Of a stretch of DNA of 64,000 nucleotides, positions 45,452 to 57,900 are shown in pieces; position 1 is the stretch's first letter, and each line of letters starts with the position of its first letter. Location: contig CALGND010000114.1 in the NCBI GenBank assembly GCA_937958675.1, positions 1-64,000 of the forward strand. The letters are read 5' to 3'. Origin of the DNA: an uncultured Granulosicoccaceae bacterium (lineage in GTDB: Bacteria > Pseudomonadota > Gammaproteobacteria > Granulosicoccales > Granulosicoccaceae). Made by a program: the position numbers and the translations under genes. A model generated the notes under the pieces. The model was not told the DNA's origin. It did not search any database and worked only from the letters and a program-made list of their open reading frames with translations.

Positions 45452-48400
45452 TTATCCTTCTACCAAAGCAGTAATACGACTCACCGCCGGTTGTAAAAAC
45501 GCCAAATAAGACGCTTGATCGTAGTCGGACCAAAGGTTGATATCAGGAACATGATCATGTGTTATTTTTTCATTTTGCAATAGAGCATTCACACCCATAT
45601 CATTTTGCATAACCACCTCCCCTGTGGTCACTAGATGCATCTCTGCTAATGTGTTTTCAAGCAAGGGATTGAGTTCAAGTGCCATAAGCTCCTCGCCGAG
45701 TTGCTTGGAATAGGTATAGCCGAAACGTTCCCATTGATTGGTTTTTCGTTGCCGAAAACGATATCGATCCAAGTTGTTCAATGCATATCGATGTAACTGA
45801 TCCAAGTAGGACAAATAAGCTGGCCCGGTGCATACCGGATCAAGCATAATTACCTTGTCGATTCTTGCAAGGCTTGCTCCCAACATTAAAGGCGCGCCTA
45901 AACGCGCACCAATCAATGTTATCGTATCGATACCGCTTTGCGCTCTGAGATACTCTGCAGCGTTTTTAATGTTGTCATGCCAAACACCTAAGGACACATC
46001 AGCAGGCGTTGCATAGGAATCTCCAAATCCAGCCAAATCAAATCGCAACACATGATAACCACGCCGCGCCAGTTCAATTGCCAACATTTGGTAACCGCGA
46101 TGTAAACGCATGTACTCATGTCCAATAGATGGGCAGAGCAAAACCGCTCGCTGTTTCATATGGCTGCCTGGAATATGTAGCATGCCAAACAGGCGTTGAT
46201 CCTCAGCACCAAAAAACGTAGGCTCCATTAGATCAACCTCTAGTTGTTCGGTATCATCTTCGATAACATCATCGGGCTGTATGTATGCTGCGATTTGCGC
46301 TAAGTTGGCTGACAACAACATGCGAGGCAGCACCATTTTATTAAACTCACGAAATAGCCTTGCGTTAAATCGCATGCCCAATAATGACGTCCCACCACTG
46401 GCGACAAAATTATCAAAAATAGATGGATCAGGCCCGTTAAGGGTTTTCTGCCATAACGCGGCAATCGCTTTTTCAGTATCTGTGCGAGGCGCTACCCGCT
46501 GCGTTGCAATCTTGATACTTGGGTCAGGTAGGTCCTTGCGACTGATCTTGCCGTTTGGCAAGCGTGGAAAATCGTCCAGCTCCTGCAACAATTGAGGGAT
46601 CATGTAATCGGGCATTCGATCATTTAGGTATTGCAGCAATTGCGCATGATTAACCTTATAACCCTGCTTCACCCGATAGTAGGCATGCAATTTATTATCA
46701 CCCGGCGCGTTAACCAATGCTGCCCTCACCCCCGAAAATTGAGCAATTGTTTGCTCGATCTCCGCAGGCTCTATCCGAAATCCACGAATTTTTAATTGCG
46801 CATCCTTGCGGCCTCGGTGCTCGATAACGCCGTCGGATAAATAGCGCCCCAGGTCACCTGTTAAATACAGCTTGCCATCGCCAAACGGGTTATCAACAAA
46901 TTTCTCTTTAGTTAAACCTTCTTCTTCACCGAAATAGCCCAGCGACAAACCACGACCAGCCACAGCAAGCTCTCCGATTGCACCCGGTGGCATCAGTTGT
47001 TGTGCAGAATCTAATACATAAACCTGACAGCCAGCGATTGGCCGCCCAATTGGCATATTGGCGGACAAATTTGCGCTGGTGATTTCCATCGCGGTGACAT
47101 CAGCACTGACCTCGGTTGAACCATACAGGTTAAGCAAAGTACAACCTTTCGCATCATTTAGAAACTGCTCGGCAATGTTGCTAGTTAGTGGTTCACCACT
47201 CACCACGCACAATTTCATCGCAGCTAGATGGTTGGCTATGCCCTCGACGCTATCGAGCAATACTGAGAGATAAGAAGGCAATAACACTACCCGCGTAACG
47301 CCGTTCTGCTCAAGAGAATCAACGAATTGATGCGCGTTCTTAACGACATCATCTGACAAAATAACCGTCGGAACGCCTTGCAACAACCCACCAAATAACT
47401 CCCAAATGGAATCAACAAAGCTCAATGAGGTTTTTTGGCAACCCACTTCGCCAACTTCAAATGGATAGGCATCCCACATCCACTGAAAGCGATTAAGGGT
47501 GGCTGCATGCGAACCAATAACCCCTTTGGCGACGCCAGTGGACCCCGATGTAAACATCACATAGGCACCAGCTTGGTGGGCAATAGCCTGCTGTGGAACT
47601 ACAGCAGAGCTTATCAAAGCCCATTGGGTGTCAAGCTCTACTACATGGCGATCTGAGGAATCGAATGCGCTATCAGTACGACTATTAGTGAGTATCACAG
47701 CCGCACCCGAACTAAGCAACATATCGTTTTGTCGATTATGCGGGTAAGACGGATCGATGGGAACAAACAAGGCGCCTGCCATCATAATACCCAGCATGGC
47801 TGGATAAACGTCGGTTGAGCGTTGCAGTATTACCGCGACGGTGTCGCCCGGTTTGACGTGTTGACCAATCAGAAAGTTGCTTACCTGCGTAGCAGCGTTT
47901 GCAAGCTCTTGGTAGGTGTAAGCGTGGTTGTCATCTTTAACCGCGAGAGCATCAGGCGTTTTTTGTGATTGCTGCATAAAAAGCGAATGCAAGGTGTTAC
48001 TAGAAACGACCGGTATATCGGCTGGCGTAAACTGATTTAACAACAATCTACGGTCATCTTCATCAAGAAACGTGACATCAGAAAGCGTTGCCTGCTCAGG
48101 ATGTTTAACATCAGCCAACCACTGCAGTACTGCTAGATAATGTTTGATTAATTGCTGAGCCGATTGCCTAGAAAGCAGTGCCTGGCTATGCATGATCAAA
48201 AAATCAAGCTGATACCCTTCAAAAATATGAATCAGTAACGGTACCGGGCTGTTTTCATGAATACTGACATTGTGAAACTGGATTGGCGGTTCATTTGTTG
48301 CGCCTAAGTCAGGAAATGTTTGAAATACCAGCAATGCCTCAAACAGATCTACACCCGCAGGTAGCTCACTGGCCAGATGAATTTGGGCCATTGATATTTG

Positions 48401-49402
48401 ATCGCTCTGCGTGAGCTCGGCCTTTTCTTGCTGCGCATCGGCAAGCCATCTAAACAAAGATGTTCGGCGTGCACATTGCAAACGCATGGGCAAAGCATTA
48501 ACAAACATGCCGAAAGTACGATCGTGATTATTTAGGGCATCAGTTCTGCCATTAAGCGTAACGCCAACGACAACATCGTCGGTGTTGTTATAACGAGCAA
48601 GGGTTAGCCCCCAGGCAGCCTCTACTAAAGTGCCAACGGTAACTCTGGCAGAGCGCGCTAGCTCGTTGAGTTTTTTGGCTGTTAGCGCATCCAATGAGAC
48701 CCGAAAGCTACTGTCAGTATGGTGCGCGCCTCCGCCATCAATTGTCTCTGACAGTTGCAAGCTGGTGGCTTGCTCAAAACCGCTGAGCTTATCGGCCCAC
48801 CGATCAGCAATATTGGAATCTTTGCTCGAATTCAACTGCGTAACATATTCACTGAACTTACCTGGAAGAGGTAAATTAGCTTTTACACCAGTAACCAACG
48901 AGCCATAAATGCTTTGCAGCTCATTGAAAAAAAGCACACTAGACCAACCATCGAATATCAAATGATGGATGTCAAAAATAACGTGACAAAGCTGATCATC
49001 TAGGCGCGCCACCGTGACTCGCATCAATGGGGCTTGATCGAGTGCGAACTCATCTTGCATACTGGCCAGGGCAAGCTCATCTAGCTTGGCGTTCTGCGTG
49101 TCGGCAGCCATTCCACGGAAATCGCGTTCGCACCACGGCAGTTCCACGTGCCGCTTGACAACTACCGCAGGCTCGTCAAGGCCGACGTGCAGGAAAAGAC
49201 AACGTAGGCTTTCGTGTCGGTCTACCAGCAATTGCAGCGATTGACGAAAACGGGAGAGATCAAACGCGCCAAGGACGTTATCGCGAGATTGCGTTCGGTA
49301 CAGAGCATCAGACTCCGATAGGAGTATCTGGTACAGCAGCCCCTTTTGGGCTTCAGTTAGCGGGTAGACAACCTCAACGTTATCGAGTGGTTCCATTGTC
49401 AT
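45452..49402 (-). CDS. NRPS, C-A-PCP plus C-terminal hydrolase-like domain; A domain predicted beta-alanine
   Basis: 1316 aa. Condensation domain (about 10-440) with HHLIFDG at 146-152. Adenylation domain (about 465-980) with A3 FTSGSTGVAKG and A10 NGKISRK. The ten specificity positions read V-D-W-V-V-S-L-A-D-K, one conservative change from the beta-alanine code VDWVISLADK as I recall it. Carrier Ser in ASGGTSL (about 1006). The final 260 residues are an alpha/beta hydrolase whose elbow is GARLGA: Arg (about 1167) replaces the nucleophile, so it is unlikely to be a normal thioesterase. Likely the last module of the assembly line, adding beta-Ala. Confidence 0.87.
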   Translation of the reverse strand: MTMEPLDNVEVVYPLTEAQKGLLYQILLSESDALYRTQSRDNVLGAFDLSRFRQSLQLLVDRHESLRCLFLHVGLDEPAVVVKRHVELPWCERDFRGMAADTQNAKLDELALASMQDEFALDQAPLMRVTVARLDDQLCHVIFDIHHLIFDGWSSVLFFNELQSIYGSLVTGVKANLPLPGKFSEYVTQLNSSKDSNIADRWADKLSGFEQATSLQLSETIDGGGAHHTDSSFRVSLDALTAKKLNELARSARVTVGTLVEAAWGLTLARYNNTDDVVVGVTLNGRTDALNNHDRTFGMFVNALPMRLQCARRTSLFRWLADAQQEKAELTQSDQISMAQIHLASELPAGVDLFEALLVFQTFPDLGATNEPPIQFHNVSIHENSPVPLLIHIFEGYQLDFLIMHSQALLSRQSAQQLIKHYLAVLQWLADVKHPEQATLSDVTFLDEDDRRLLLNQFTPADIPVVSSNTLHSLFMQQSQKTPDALAVKDDNHAYTYQELANAATQVSNFLIGQHVKPGDTVAVILQRSTDVYPAMLGIMMAGALFVPIDPSYPHNRQNDMLLSSGAAVILTNSRTDSAFDSSDRHVVELDTQWALISSAVVPQQAIAHQAGAYVMFTSGSTGVAKGVIGSHAATLNRFQWMWDAYPFEVGEVGCQKTSLSFVDSIWELFGGLLQGVPTVILSDDVVKNAHQFVDSLEQNGVTRVVLLPSYLSVLLDSVEGIANHLAAMKLCVVSGEPLTSNIAEQFLNDAKGCTLLNLYGSTEVSADVTAMEITSANLSANMPIGRPIAGCQVYVLDSAQQLMPPGAIGELAVAGRGLSLGYFGEEEGLTKEKFVDNPFGDGKLYLTGDLGRYLSDGVIEHRGRKDAQLKIRGFRIEPAEIEQTIAQFSGVRAALVNAPGDNKLHAYYRVKQGYKVNHAQLLQYLNDRMPDYMIPQLLQELDDFPRLPNGKISRKDLPDPSIKIATQRVAPRTDTEKAIAALWQKTLNGPDPSIFDNFVASGGTSLLGMRFNARLFREFNKMVLPRMLLSANLAQIAAYIQPDDVIEDDTEQLEVDLMEPTFFGAEDQRLFGMLHIPGSHMKQRAVLLCPSIGHEYMRLHRGYQMLAIELARRGYHVLRFDLAGFGDSYATPADVSLGVWHDNIKNAAEYLRAQSGIDTITLIGARLGAPLMLGASLARIDKVIMLDPVCTGPAYLSYLDQLHRYALNNLDRYRFRQRKTNQWERFGYTYSKQLGEELMALELNPLLENTLAEMHLVTTGEVVMQNDMGVNALLQNEKITHDHVPDINLWSDYDQASYLAFLQPAVSRITALVEG

Positions 49403-49434
49403 TTAATTAACGTCCCAGTAAACGTCAGGCCTTG

Positions 49435-50316
49435 CTACCGACTTACCTGCTCTAAAAGAAACGTCGAGATGATTTCCTGTATCTGCGGATCTTCCCAGAG
49501 TTCGTGACGAGTACGTAGCGGTGCGTAATCCACCACATACGACAAACTACCGTTATTGGTGTTCATAAATTCACCGCAATCTCCTTGGTGAAATGATGCC
49601 GTGTACCACGGATCTTGATCAGATACCAACGTGAGTACTGCCTCTGAGACCGGTGCAGCTAGCCCTTCAAATTCTGACCAGCCAGCATGACAGCCCCAGC
49701 TTTCAGCCACGCGGGCTTTGAGATAACCCATGGGATTTTCTTTATTGGTGTAGGTGGTTACTACTGCAGCACCTTCGCTTAGCCCTGCCAAAATCAAGTT
49801 GTCTTTATCAGCCCAATCAAATTCGCGCGCCTTGCTTATAGCGTAGCCCGCGTCGTATTGGCGGATACTTAACGTTGGTCTGTACAAACCTGATTCTTGC
49901 GTATTAACGTTACAAGACTGAGGATAAAACGTGCGGGCAAAACTTAAGGGCGCAATAACGACAAAACCGTTTGATGCCAACCAGTTGATCCTAAAGTTGG
50001 TGCCACTCCAAAATCCGTTGCAGCCGTGCATCCAGATAACGACGGGATAAGTTTGATCGGGTACAACCTCTCCTGACTCTAAAGCATTAACAGTGGTTTC
50101 TATGATCGTGCCATCAATGCTCGGTACTCTGACCATGGCCGCCTGCCAGGTAAGCTCCATCTCATCAGTGGATCGATGTAGCAGCTCTTCGGCTGTTAGA
50201 TTGGGTTCTGTACTGCCACCCGTGCTACAGGCCACATTCAACAACGTAGCCATGGATAGAAAAAAGCAAAACCTGACGTTCTTCATGAACTGGTTAGCAG
50301 AATATTGGCTTAGCAC
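49435..50316 (-). CDS. Probable lipoprotein alpha/beta hydrolase (dienelactone hydrolase/esterase type)
   Basis: 293 aa from a GTG with AGAGGG upstream; an internal ATG at 50286 would give 283 aa. Hydrophobic N-terminus ending LLNVACSTGGS, a plausible lipobox. Core: VIWMHGCNGFW (oxyanion), elbow GLSEGAAV with Ser, acid SDQDPW and a C-terminal His in RTRHELW. An envelope esterase or peptidase. It precedes the smaller NRPS by 32 bp in the same orientation and could mature or resist the product. Confidence 0.77.
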   Translation of the reverse strand: MLSQYSANQFMKNVRFCFFLSMATLLNVACSTGGSTEPNLTAEELLHRSTDEMELTWQAAMVRVPSIDGTIIETTVNALESGEVVPDQTYPVVIWMHGCNGFWSGTNFRINWLASNGFVVIAPLSFARTFYPQSCNVNTQESGLYRPTLSIRQYDAGYAISKAREFDWADKDNLILAGLSEGAAVVTTYTNKENPMGYLKARVAESWGCHAGWSEFEGLAAPVSEAVLTLVSDQDPWYTASFHQGDCGEFMNTNNGSLSYVVDYAPLRTRHELWEDPQIQEIISTFLLEQVSR

Positions 50317-50470
50317 TGTTCACCCTCTTAATCGCGTATGCTGTTGAACCATATCGGTATACAATCTCGGTAAGTATTAATAGACGCGATCTGCTATACG
50401 ATTCGCATCAAACAACAGCTCAAATTAGTCGATAAGCCAACTAAATTTTCGTGTCAGCCCATGTCAACTC

Positions 50471-51949
50471 ATGTCTACCAATAGCATACTAGGGCATGTC
50501 CGAAACTACGCCACCGCAGGCCTAGTTTCTGCCTTCGTTGGTATTTTGTCGTTCCCAATTATGACACGAAACCTGTCAGTCGACGACTACGGGATCATCG
50601 GCCTAATTACGGCTAGCATCACCCTAGCAGTAGCCTTTGGCAAGCTAGGTATTCAGCACGCAATTGTGCGCTACTACGCAGAAGCCATGCATAACAAGCG
50701 CGGCAACATGCTGATTTTCAATTCCACCGTAGTCACTCTATTCTTATCACTATCTGTTATCACCATTTTGCTATGGCTCACCGCCGGCACATTTGTAATA
50801 CCTCGATTTATCGAACACGAGGGGATCACAAAATACTTTTGGATCGTGTCGTTGTTCATTATATTGCGTATGGTTGGCAGCGTGACCTGGAACATGTTGC
50901 GCGCTAGACAACACAGCGCAGATGTTAGTAAGAGCACCATCATCGGCCGCTGCTCATACCTCATCATGCTGCTATTGCTATTAGCCTTTGAAAAAATATC
51001 GTTAACGTTCTTGCTCAGCGCGTTCGTGCTGGCCGAGCTAGCAGCCGTACTGTATGCCACACGCGCCTACAAGCCATTCTGGTCATACAGCCAATCAGCG
51101 TTTTCATCTGAGCTAACTAGGCGACTGCTACGCTTTGGCTTGCCATTAATGGTGCTGGAATCTTTATCACTATTGTTGCGCTTGATCGATCGCTACATGA
51201 TTGGCTCGTTTCTTGGAGATAAGGACCTAGGCCTATACTCCGCTTCTTACAATTTATCCTCATATTTAGAGGTGGTAATAACCGCAAGCTTGGCAGCAGC
51301 CATACGCCCTATGTACACACAGCTATGGGAAACTCAAGGAGCGGATGCAACGAAGGCCTTTTTATCAAAATCACTGCATGTGTATCTAATGCTCGGCATA
51401 CCCTTTATTGCATTGTTTATTTTGGTTGCACCCGATATATTGGTATTTCTAGCCAGTGATCGCTACAAGTCGGGTACAACAATCATCCCCTACATTGCCA
51501 CTATTATTCTGCTCGATGGCGCGCTAATATTTTTATCCGCTGGCATGTACTTTCTCGGTTCAACCAATACAATACTATTTTGGGGCATCGTTGCAGGTGT
51601 GGTTAATTTTACTGGTAACTATTTTGTTATACCGCGCTTTGGTATCGAGGGTGCCGCTATTGTTACGCTGTGTGCATTCTTGGTTTTTTGTACCGGTTTT
51701 TTAAATAGCTCTTTGAGGCTACTAATGTTTGATATCTCGTGGAAGAAACCACTATTAATCTTAGCCTTATCCCTAATTGTGTTTAGCTTGTGTAACCAAG
51801 CATTTGTTGATGGCATCTTGCTAAATATGGTCGTCAAAGGCGCTCTAGCCGGCAGTTGCCTGCTGGCTCTGCTACTGCTGATCGATAAAGAGGTTAGAAC
51901 CTGGCTGTTCGCGCAGGCTACAACACGGCTGCAACGACCTAAAGCGTAA
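50471..51949 (+). CDS. Wzx/MATE-like flippase (polysaccharide biosynthesis protein)
   Basis: 492 aa with 12-14 transmembrane helices. It begins GHVRNYATAGLVSAFVGILSFPIMTR, the usual start of the RfbX/Wzx polysaccharide-export family, and carries DRYMIGSFLGDKDLGLYSASYNL. It flips lipid-linked or amphipathic molecules across the inner membrane. There are no glycosyltransferases near it, so exporting the NRPS lipopeptide-like product is the simplest role here (inference). Eight bp separate its stop from that of the convergent large NRPS. Confidence 0.82.
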   Translation: MSTNSILGHVRNYATAGLVSAFVGILSFPIMTRNLSVDDYGIIGLITASITLAVAFGKLGIQHAIVRYYAEAMHNKRGNMLIFNSTVVTLFLSLSVITILLWLTAGTFVIPRFIEHEGITKYFWIVSLFIILRMVGSVTWNMLRARQHSADVSKSTIIGRCSYLIMLLLLLAFEKISLTFLLSAFVLAELAAVLYATRAYKPFWSYSQSAFSSELTRRLLRFGLPLMVLESLSLLLRLIDRYMIGSFLGDKDLGLYSASYNLSSYLEVVITASLAAAIRPMYTQLWETQGADATKAFLSKSLHVYLMLGIPFIALFILVAPDILVFLASDRYKSGTTIIPYIATIILLDGALIFLSAGMYFLGSTNTILFWGIVAGVVNFTGNYFVIPRFGIEGAAIVTLCAFLVFCTGFLNSSLRLLMFDISWKKPLLILALSLIVFSLCNQAFVDGILLNMVVKGALAGSCLLALLLLIDKEVRTWLFAQATTRLQRPKA

Positions 51950-51957
51950 AAACAAGC

Positions 51958-54900
51958 TTAGCTCTCGCCTTTCAACATGGCGGCGATGCGCGCCATATCA
52001 TCTTGAGTGTGCTGAGCAACCTTTGGAGCAGTAGCTGCTTCTACCGACCCTGATGCGCGGTTCGCTTGTTCGCTGATCTGATCTGAAGCTTGTGCACATA
52101 GCCGTATCGTACCCAAATTAAATATATCCAATATCGTTAACGTGACATCACGCTTTTTACACGCTGACATTATTTGCATCGCTGATATCGAATTACCACC
52201 TAAGTCAAAGAAATTAGAATTAACGCTGAGCTTTTCTTTACGTAAGGTTTTTTCCCAAATTTCACTTAAGGTTTTTTCAGTGCTTGTCGCCGGTTGATTT
52301 TCAGGTAAGTCAAACACGTCCACATTAGCCCTTTCGGCAAGATTGGCCGAGCTAGCGTGTGGGTCGGGCAACGCTTTTCGATCAATTTTACCATTGGGCA
52401 TTCGTGGCATAGCATCGATAATCATAAACGTCGATGGCACCATATAAAGCGGCAGTTTGTCGCGTAGTAACTCACGTAAGGTTAGCTCATTCGGTGTGAC
52501 ATCTTCGCTTTTAGCATCCGGCACCATATACGCTGCAAGAAACTCATTGTCAGGCTCGCTGATCAACTTTACAACCGCATGATCAATCCCGTCCGCATCT
52601 GCCAACACCGACTCGATTTCGCCGAGCTCAATACGAAAACCACGCAGTTTGACTTGACTATCAATACGTCCGAGGCACTCTAGCTTGCCATCTTCAGTCC
52701 ACCGAGCTAGATCGCCGGTTCGATAGACGCGCTCACCAGAGTCTGGATACAGCGGGTGCGGGATAAATTTCTCAGCGGTGAGCTCATCTCGATTAACATA
52801 TCCTAAGGTGACGCCATCACCAGCAATACACAGCTCACCCGAAATAGACATAGGGCACAAGTTATCACTCCCATCAAGAATGAGAATCTGTGTGTTGGCT
52901 ATCGGCTTACCGATACTGATTGGCGCATCGGCATCAATTATTTTATCGCACGTGGACCAAACAGTCGTCTCAGTTGGGCCATACATATTCCATAAAGCGC
53001 TAACCCGAGGTATTAGAGCGGCAGCTAAATCCCGCGGTAAGGCTTCACCACCTACTAACGCTTTAAATTCTGATAAGTTAGCGGCCGTCCCCTCCCACTC
53101 GGCAGCTAATAATAAACGCCATGTAGTTGGGGTTGCTTGCATGGCTGTTATGCCCTGTTCAGCAATACGTTTGGCTAACTCGTGACCATCAAATGTAAGG
53201 TCCCGAGAAGCGACATCCACACTGGCTCCGGTGATTAGCGGCAGAAATAACTCAAGCACCGCAATATCAAACGACACGGTAGTAACCGCGAGCAGTTTGT
53301 CGTGCGCCTGCAAGCCTGGGGTTTCCTGCATGGCATACAGAAAATTAACCATATTCCAACGGGTAATTCTGACACCTTTGGGCATACCAGTTGAGCCAGA
53401 CGTATAAATAACGTAAGCCAGATCATCACCACTAGGCCTAACCTTCGGCTGAGCACTGGCATTAGGATCCTGAGATGCCTCAGCCACATCTGCCCAATTG
53501 ATATCCAGATTTAACAAAGGCGCAGTATGCTCACCCGCTGCCGCATCAATATTTGAATTAGTGATCAACAAGGACACATCCGCATCTGACAAAATATTAT
53601 CAATACGATGCTGTGGGTAATCCGGATCAAGTGGTAGGTATGCTGCCCCTGCCCTTTGTACAGCCAACAGAGCGATCAACAAATCAGCGTCTCTAGCCAA
53701 GCACACGCCCACCAGATCATTTGCAGCAATACTTCTAGAGCGTAGATAGATGGCCAGTACATCAGCCCTTTCTGTCAGCTCTCGATAGCTCAAGGATATA
53801 TGCCCAAAGCTTGCAGCCAATTTTTCCGGATGCAACTGTGCCTGTTGCCACACCAAATCAGCAGTGTGTAAATCTTGCGGGAAGTCTCGCTCAGTATCAT
53901 TGAATGATTCAGTCATCTGCTGAATCTCTTCGAAACTCATCATGCCAATTTCAGACACTGTCGCCGTTGTGTCAAGCGATGTGATCGAGCTGATAACATT
54001 GGTAAAATGAGAGATGATTTGCTCAACCGCATGTTCAGCAAAAATCTCCTCGATATACATCACCTGTATTTCAAAAACATCTCCTGGAAATACTTCGATA
54101 GTCATCGGAGTCGGGCTGTTTTCATGCACAGTACGATCTTTAATCTCTAACGGAAAATCATCTGAGATTGTAAGCTTAGGGACATTTTGAAATACCAATA
54201 GTGAATCAAACATCGGCATATTGGATGGCATTTCGCTCGATTTTTGTATATCCACCAAAGATGAGTTCTCATGCTGAATCAACTCTATTTGATCTTGCTG
54301 AATAGTTTGGACCCAGTCGAAGAGTGTGGTGCCACCATCACATTTGATACGCATTGGCAGTGAGTTAACAAACATTCCCACTGTTGTTTCATAATTTTCA
54401 ATACCCGAAGAACGCCCAGTAACCGCAAAACCAAACATAACGTCGCTTGTATCGTTGTACTTGGATAACAGCAGCGCCCAAGCTGCTTGAACAATAGCAT
54501 TAGGGGTAACCCTACACGTTCTAGAAAACTCAAACAGTCGAGCGGATGACTCCTCATCCATTAACACATTAAGATTAGCGCGCGCATAGAGATCAGCTGC
54601 CTTATCTGTTTGTTGTGAGATGGGCGTTGGCAATTTAAAACCTTGTAGTTTGCCGCGCCAAAATGACTGAATCGCATCGCTATCCTGCGCATTCAAGAAG
54701 GCCACATGATCCCTAAAACGTCCAACATCCATCAATCCATGTGCAACACCTTTAGTCAGGGCGAAATAGGCAAGCAGCACTTCATTGGATATCACTGCCA
54801 GAGACCAACCATCCATCAAAATATGGTGCCAATCTAGAATAAGATGAGATACCTTGTCGTCGATCATCACCAAGTGCACTCGCATCATCGGCTGCTGATC

Positions 54901-57900
54901 AATTTCCACAGGCTGAGCAATCGCCGTGGCGGCTATCGCATCGCAAGCAGCTTTGGAATCCTTCAGGCTCTTGTCTTTAAAATCATGAAATTCAAGATTA
55001 ACCCGCCCTTTCGCGGTAACAAGCTGCATTGGCTCATGTAAACCTTCATGCAACACCACGCTACGAAGCATGTCATGTCGATCGGTTACAATCTGCCACG
55101 CCTGCCTAAATAGATTAATATCCATGGCGCCGTGCAGGTCACAGCGTATTTGTGCCACATATAGCGGCGCTTGAGTGCCTTGCAGCAATAAATGAAACAG
55201 TATTCCCTTTTGCGTTGCCGTCAACGGAAACATATCGCTAATGTTATCCGGACTGCCTAACACCGGAAAGTTACGCACCAGCTCATCTAATGACAGCGGC
55301 CCTTCATCATTAACAAACAACTCCGCACCCGAACCTACACTGAGCTGATCAGTGGGATTAATAAGGTGTTGTACAGGATTGTTATCGATCTCAATCGCGA
55401 TCTCCGCAACATTGCCTATTTCGAGAATCTCTTTTAGAGTCAGTGCAAAACCTAGTTTTCTAGCACCGACCATAATGCGCATTGCGGCAATAGAATTACC
55501 GCCTAGATCAAAAAAATCTGCATGAATGTTGACTTGCTCCAGACCCAGCGTGGTTTTCCAAAGCGAGACCAGCGTTTTCTCGGTTGCCGTTCTTGGAGTG
55601 GTATCTTCCTCAGAAAACGCGCTCTGCTGGGGCGTTAACATGCCTAAAGCATGGCGGTTGATTTTTCCGTTAGACAACAATGGCAGCTGCATGATGCGCA
55701 CAAGTTGAGGCACCATGTAACTAGGCAATCGCTCTTGCAAAGATCTAAGCATGCCTGGCTCGTCTACATCTGTTCCAGAGGCAACCACATAAAAACCATA
55801 CAGCTGATCGTTGCTACCAACATACAAAATGGCCGATCTGACGTTGTCAAATTGGAGCATCGCATGTTCAATCTCAGCGGACTCAATGCGGTGGCCACGA
55901 ATCTTTAACTGGGCATCGCGTCTACCATGATGCTCGATTAAACCACTATCGTTAAATCGGCCTAAATCGCCTGTTTTAAATAGCAAGCCACTGGCGAATG
56001 GATTGCTGACAAAGCTCTCTCGGTTTAGTTCTTCACGATCAAAATACCCACCCGACAAGCCTGCACCAGAAACACACATTTCGCCTACCGAACCAAGCGG
56101 CATCAGTTTCATTTGATCATCAACAATGAATATGCTTACGCCATCAATGGGCCGCCCGATTGGCATTTTTATAGCAAGTTTGTCGTGAGCGACTTCATCT
56201 GCCGTCACGTCGGCTGTTACTTCGGTCGAACCATAAAGATTAAGTAGTTTAGAATGCCCTAGCTTGTGCAAAAATCCGCGGGCTACATGCAAAGGTAGCG
56301 GCTCACCACTGACAATGCAGTATTCAAGGGCGCGAAGCCTATTGGCAACATCTGCATCGCTGTCGAGCATCACTGACAAAAATGAGGGCACGACAACCAA
56401 ACGGCTGATCTGTTCGGATTCAAGCACATGGATAAAAGCAAAGATGTCCAGCACCGTTTCATCTGGGATTACAACAACCGGTACGCCCTGCAACAAAGGG
56501 CCAAACAACTCCCAAATCGAATCGACAAAGCTTAACGCCGTTTTTTGGCAACACACTTCGCCAGACTGAAACGGATAATGCCGCCACATCCACGCAAATC
56601 GATTAAGGGTAGCGCCATGGGTACCAATGACCCCTTTAGGTAAACCAGTACTGCCCGAGGTGTACATAATGTACAGGGCATCGCCTAACGGGGCCGATGT
56701 TAAGAATTCATCGCTATAATTTGCAGTAATGCCATTTGCAGCGTCAAGCTCATCCGCCAAGCCATCCGTAAAAACCAATTGAAATTCGTCTAAATCAAAC
56801 TGTGGGTCGGTGGCTTGGTTACTTAATACCAACTTGGCACGTGAGTCTTTCACCATATAGGACAAACGCTCAGCGGGGTATGTTGGATCCAGGGGCACCA
56901 TTACTGCACCCACTTTCATCACTGCGAGCATGGCAGGATACATGGCTAGCGAGCGCTTAAAACATATTCCAATCGCATCACCTGGTTGAACAGCCTGTTT
57001 TTTTAGAAAGGCAGCGATCGCACTAGATTGGGCATCGAGCTCTGAGTAATTGAGCTGTTGATCAGCCGTTTTTATCGCAATGGCATTAGGGGAGCGTTTG
57101 GCTTGCGATATAAAATGGGCATGCAAGGTATCGGGTTGAACTAGTTTGGGAGCAGGCCCTGCTCCCCTGTTCAGCAACGTTGTGCGCGTCTGATCATCTA
57201 CTATTTCGAAACCGCTAACACTTTGATCCGGATCTTCCAACAGAGCGTTTAGTACCGTGTTAAAGGTATCGCAATAGGTAGCTTGATATGGACTGCTAAA
57301 GACACTGCTGGCAAGATCAACCGACAGCGTAAACTGACCATTACCGGAAAAATCGGTAATATTTAAATCAAGCTGAGAGTTGGAGTCCGAATAGCCAGGG
57401 TAATGCCAATGCACTTCCACTGGCAAATCAGCAAATTGTGTAATGTCTGCAGAGAGTAAGTTGATACTCGATGCATAAGCAGACTGACTTTCTTTAGTTT
57501 GAACACCTGGTTCGATATGTGAGAACGACAGCATCGATTCGCGCATGACACGACGCGCCAAATCTCTGAAACTATCAGAACAACTCAAGGACAAGCTAAG
57601 AAAACCAATACCGGTAAACATACCCAATGTGTCACGATCTTGTGTAGTCTGCCTGGCATGTGTTGGAAACCCAAGGTTAAGCTCAGTTTTGCGATGTAAG
57701 CGATAACCTGTCACCATCATGGTAGTAGCCATAAGCGCAAACAACGACATATCCCGCCCGATGGACTTAAAGCCTGGCAGCGTTAAGGTATTTTCTATCG
57801 CCAATCGTTGCTTGCTATTAAGCGTAATTAATACTCGGTTCTTAGCATAGGAGTGATCAAACGCTTGGCCAAAATACTGCGGTTCTTCTACATCGAGTGC

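Noticed and set aside
44605-49402. Exosortase/PEP-CTERM locus suggested by the hydrolase 1 and 2-like domains
   Set aside because: No exosortase, PEP-CTERM protein or polysaccharide export genes were found; only the hydrolase pair resembles that system.
52778-53185. Antisense open frames over the NRPS genes, the longest about 135 codons
   Set aside because: They mirror the codon structure of intact NRPS domains and have no signals of their own.
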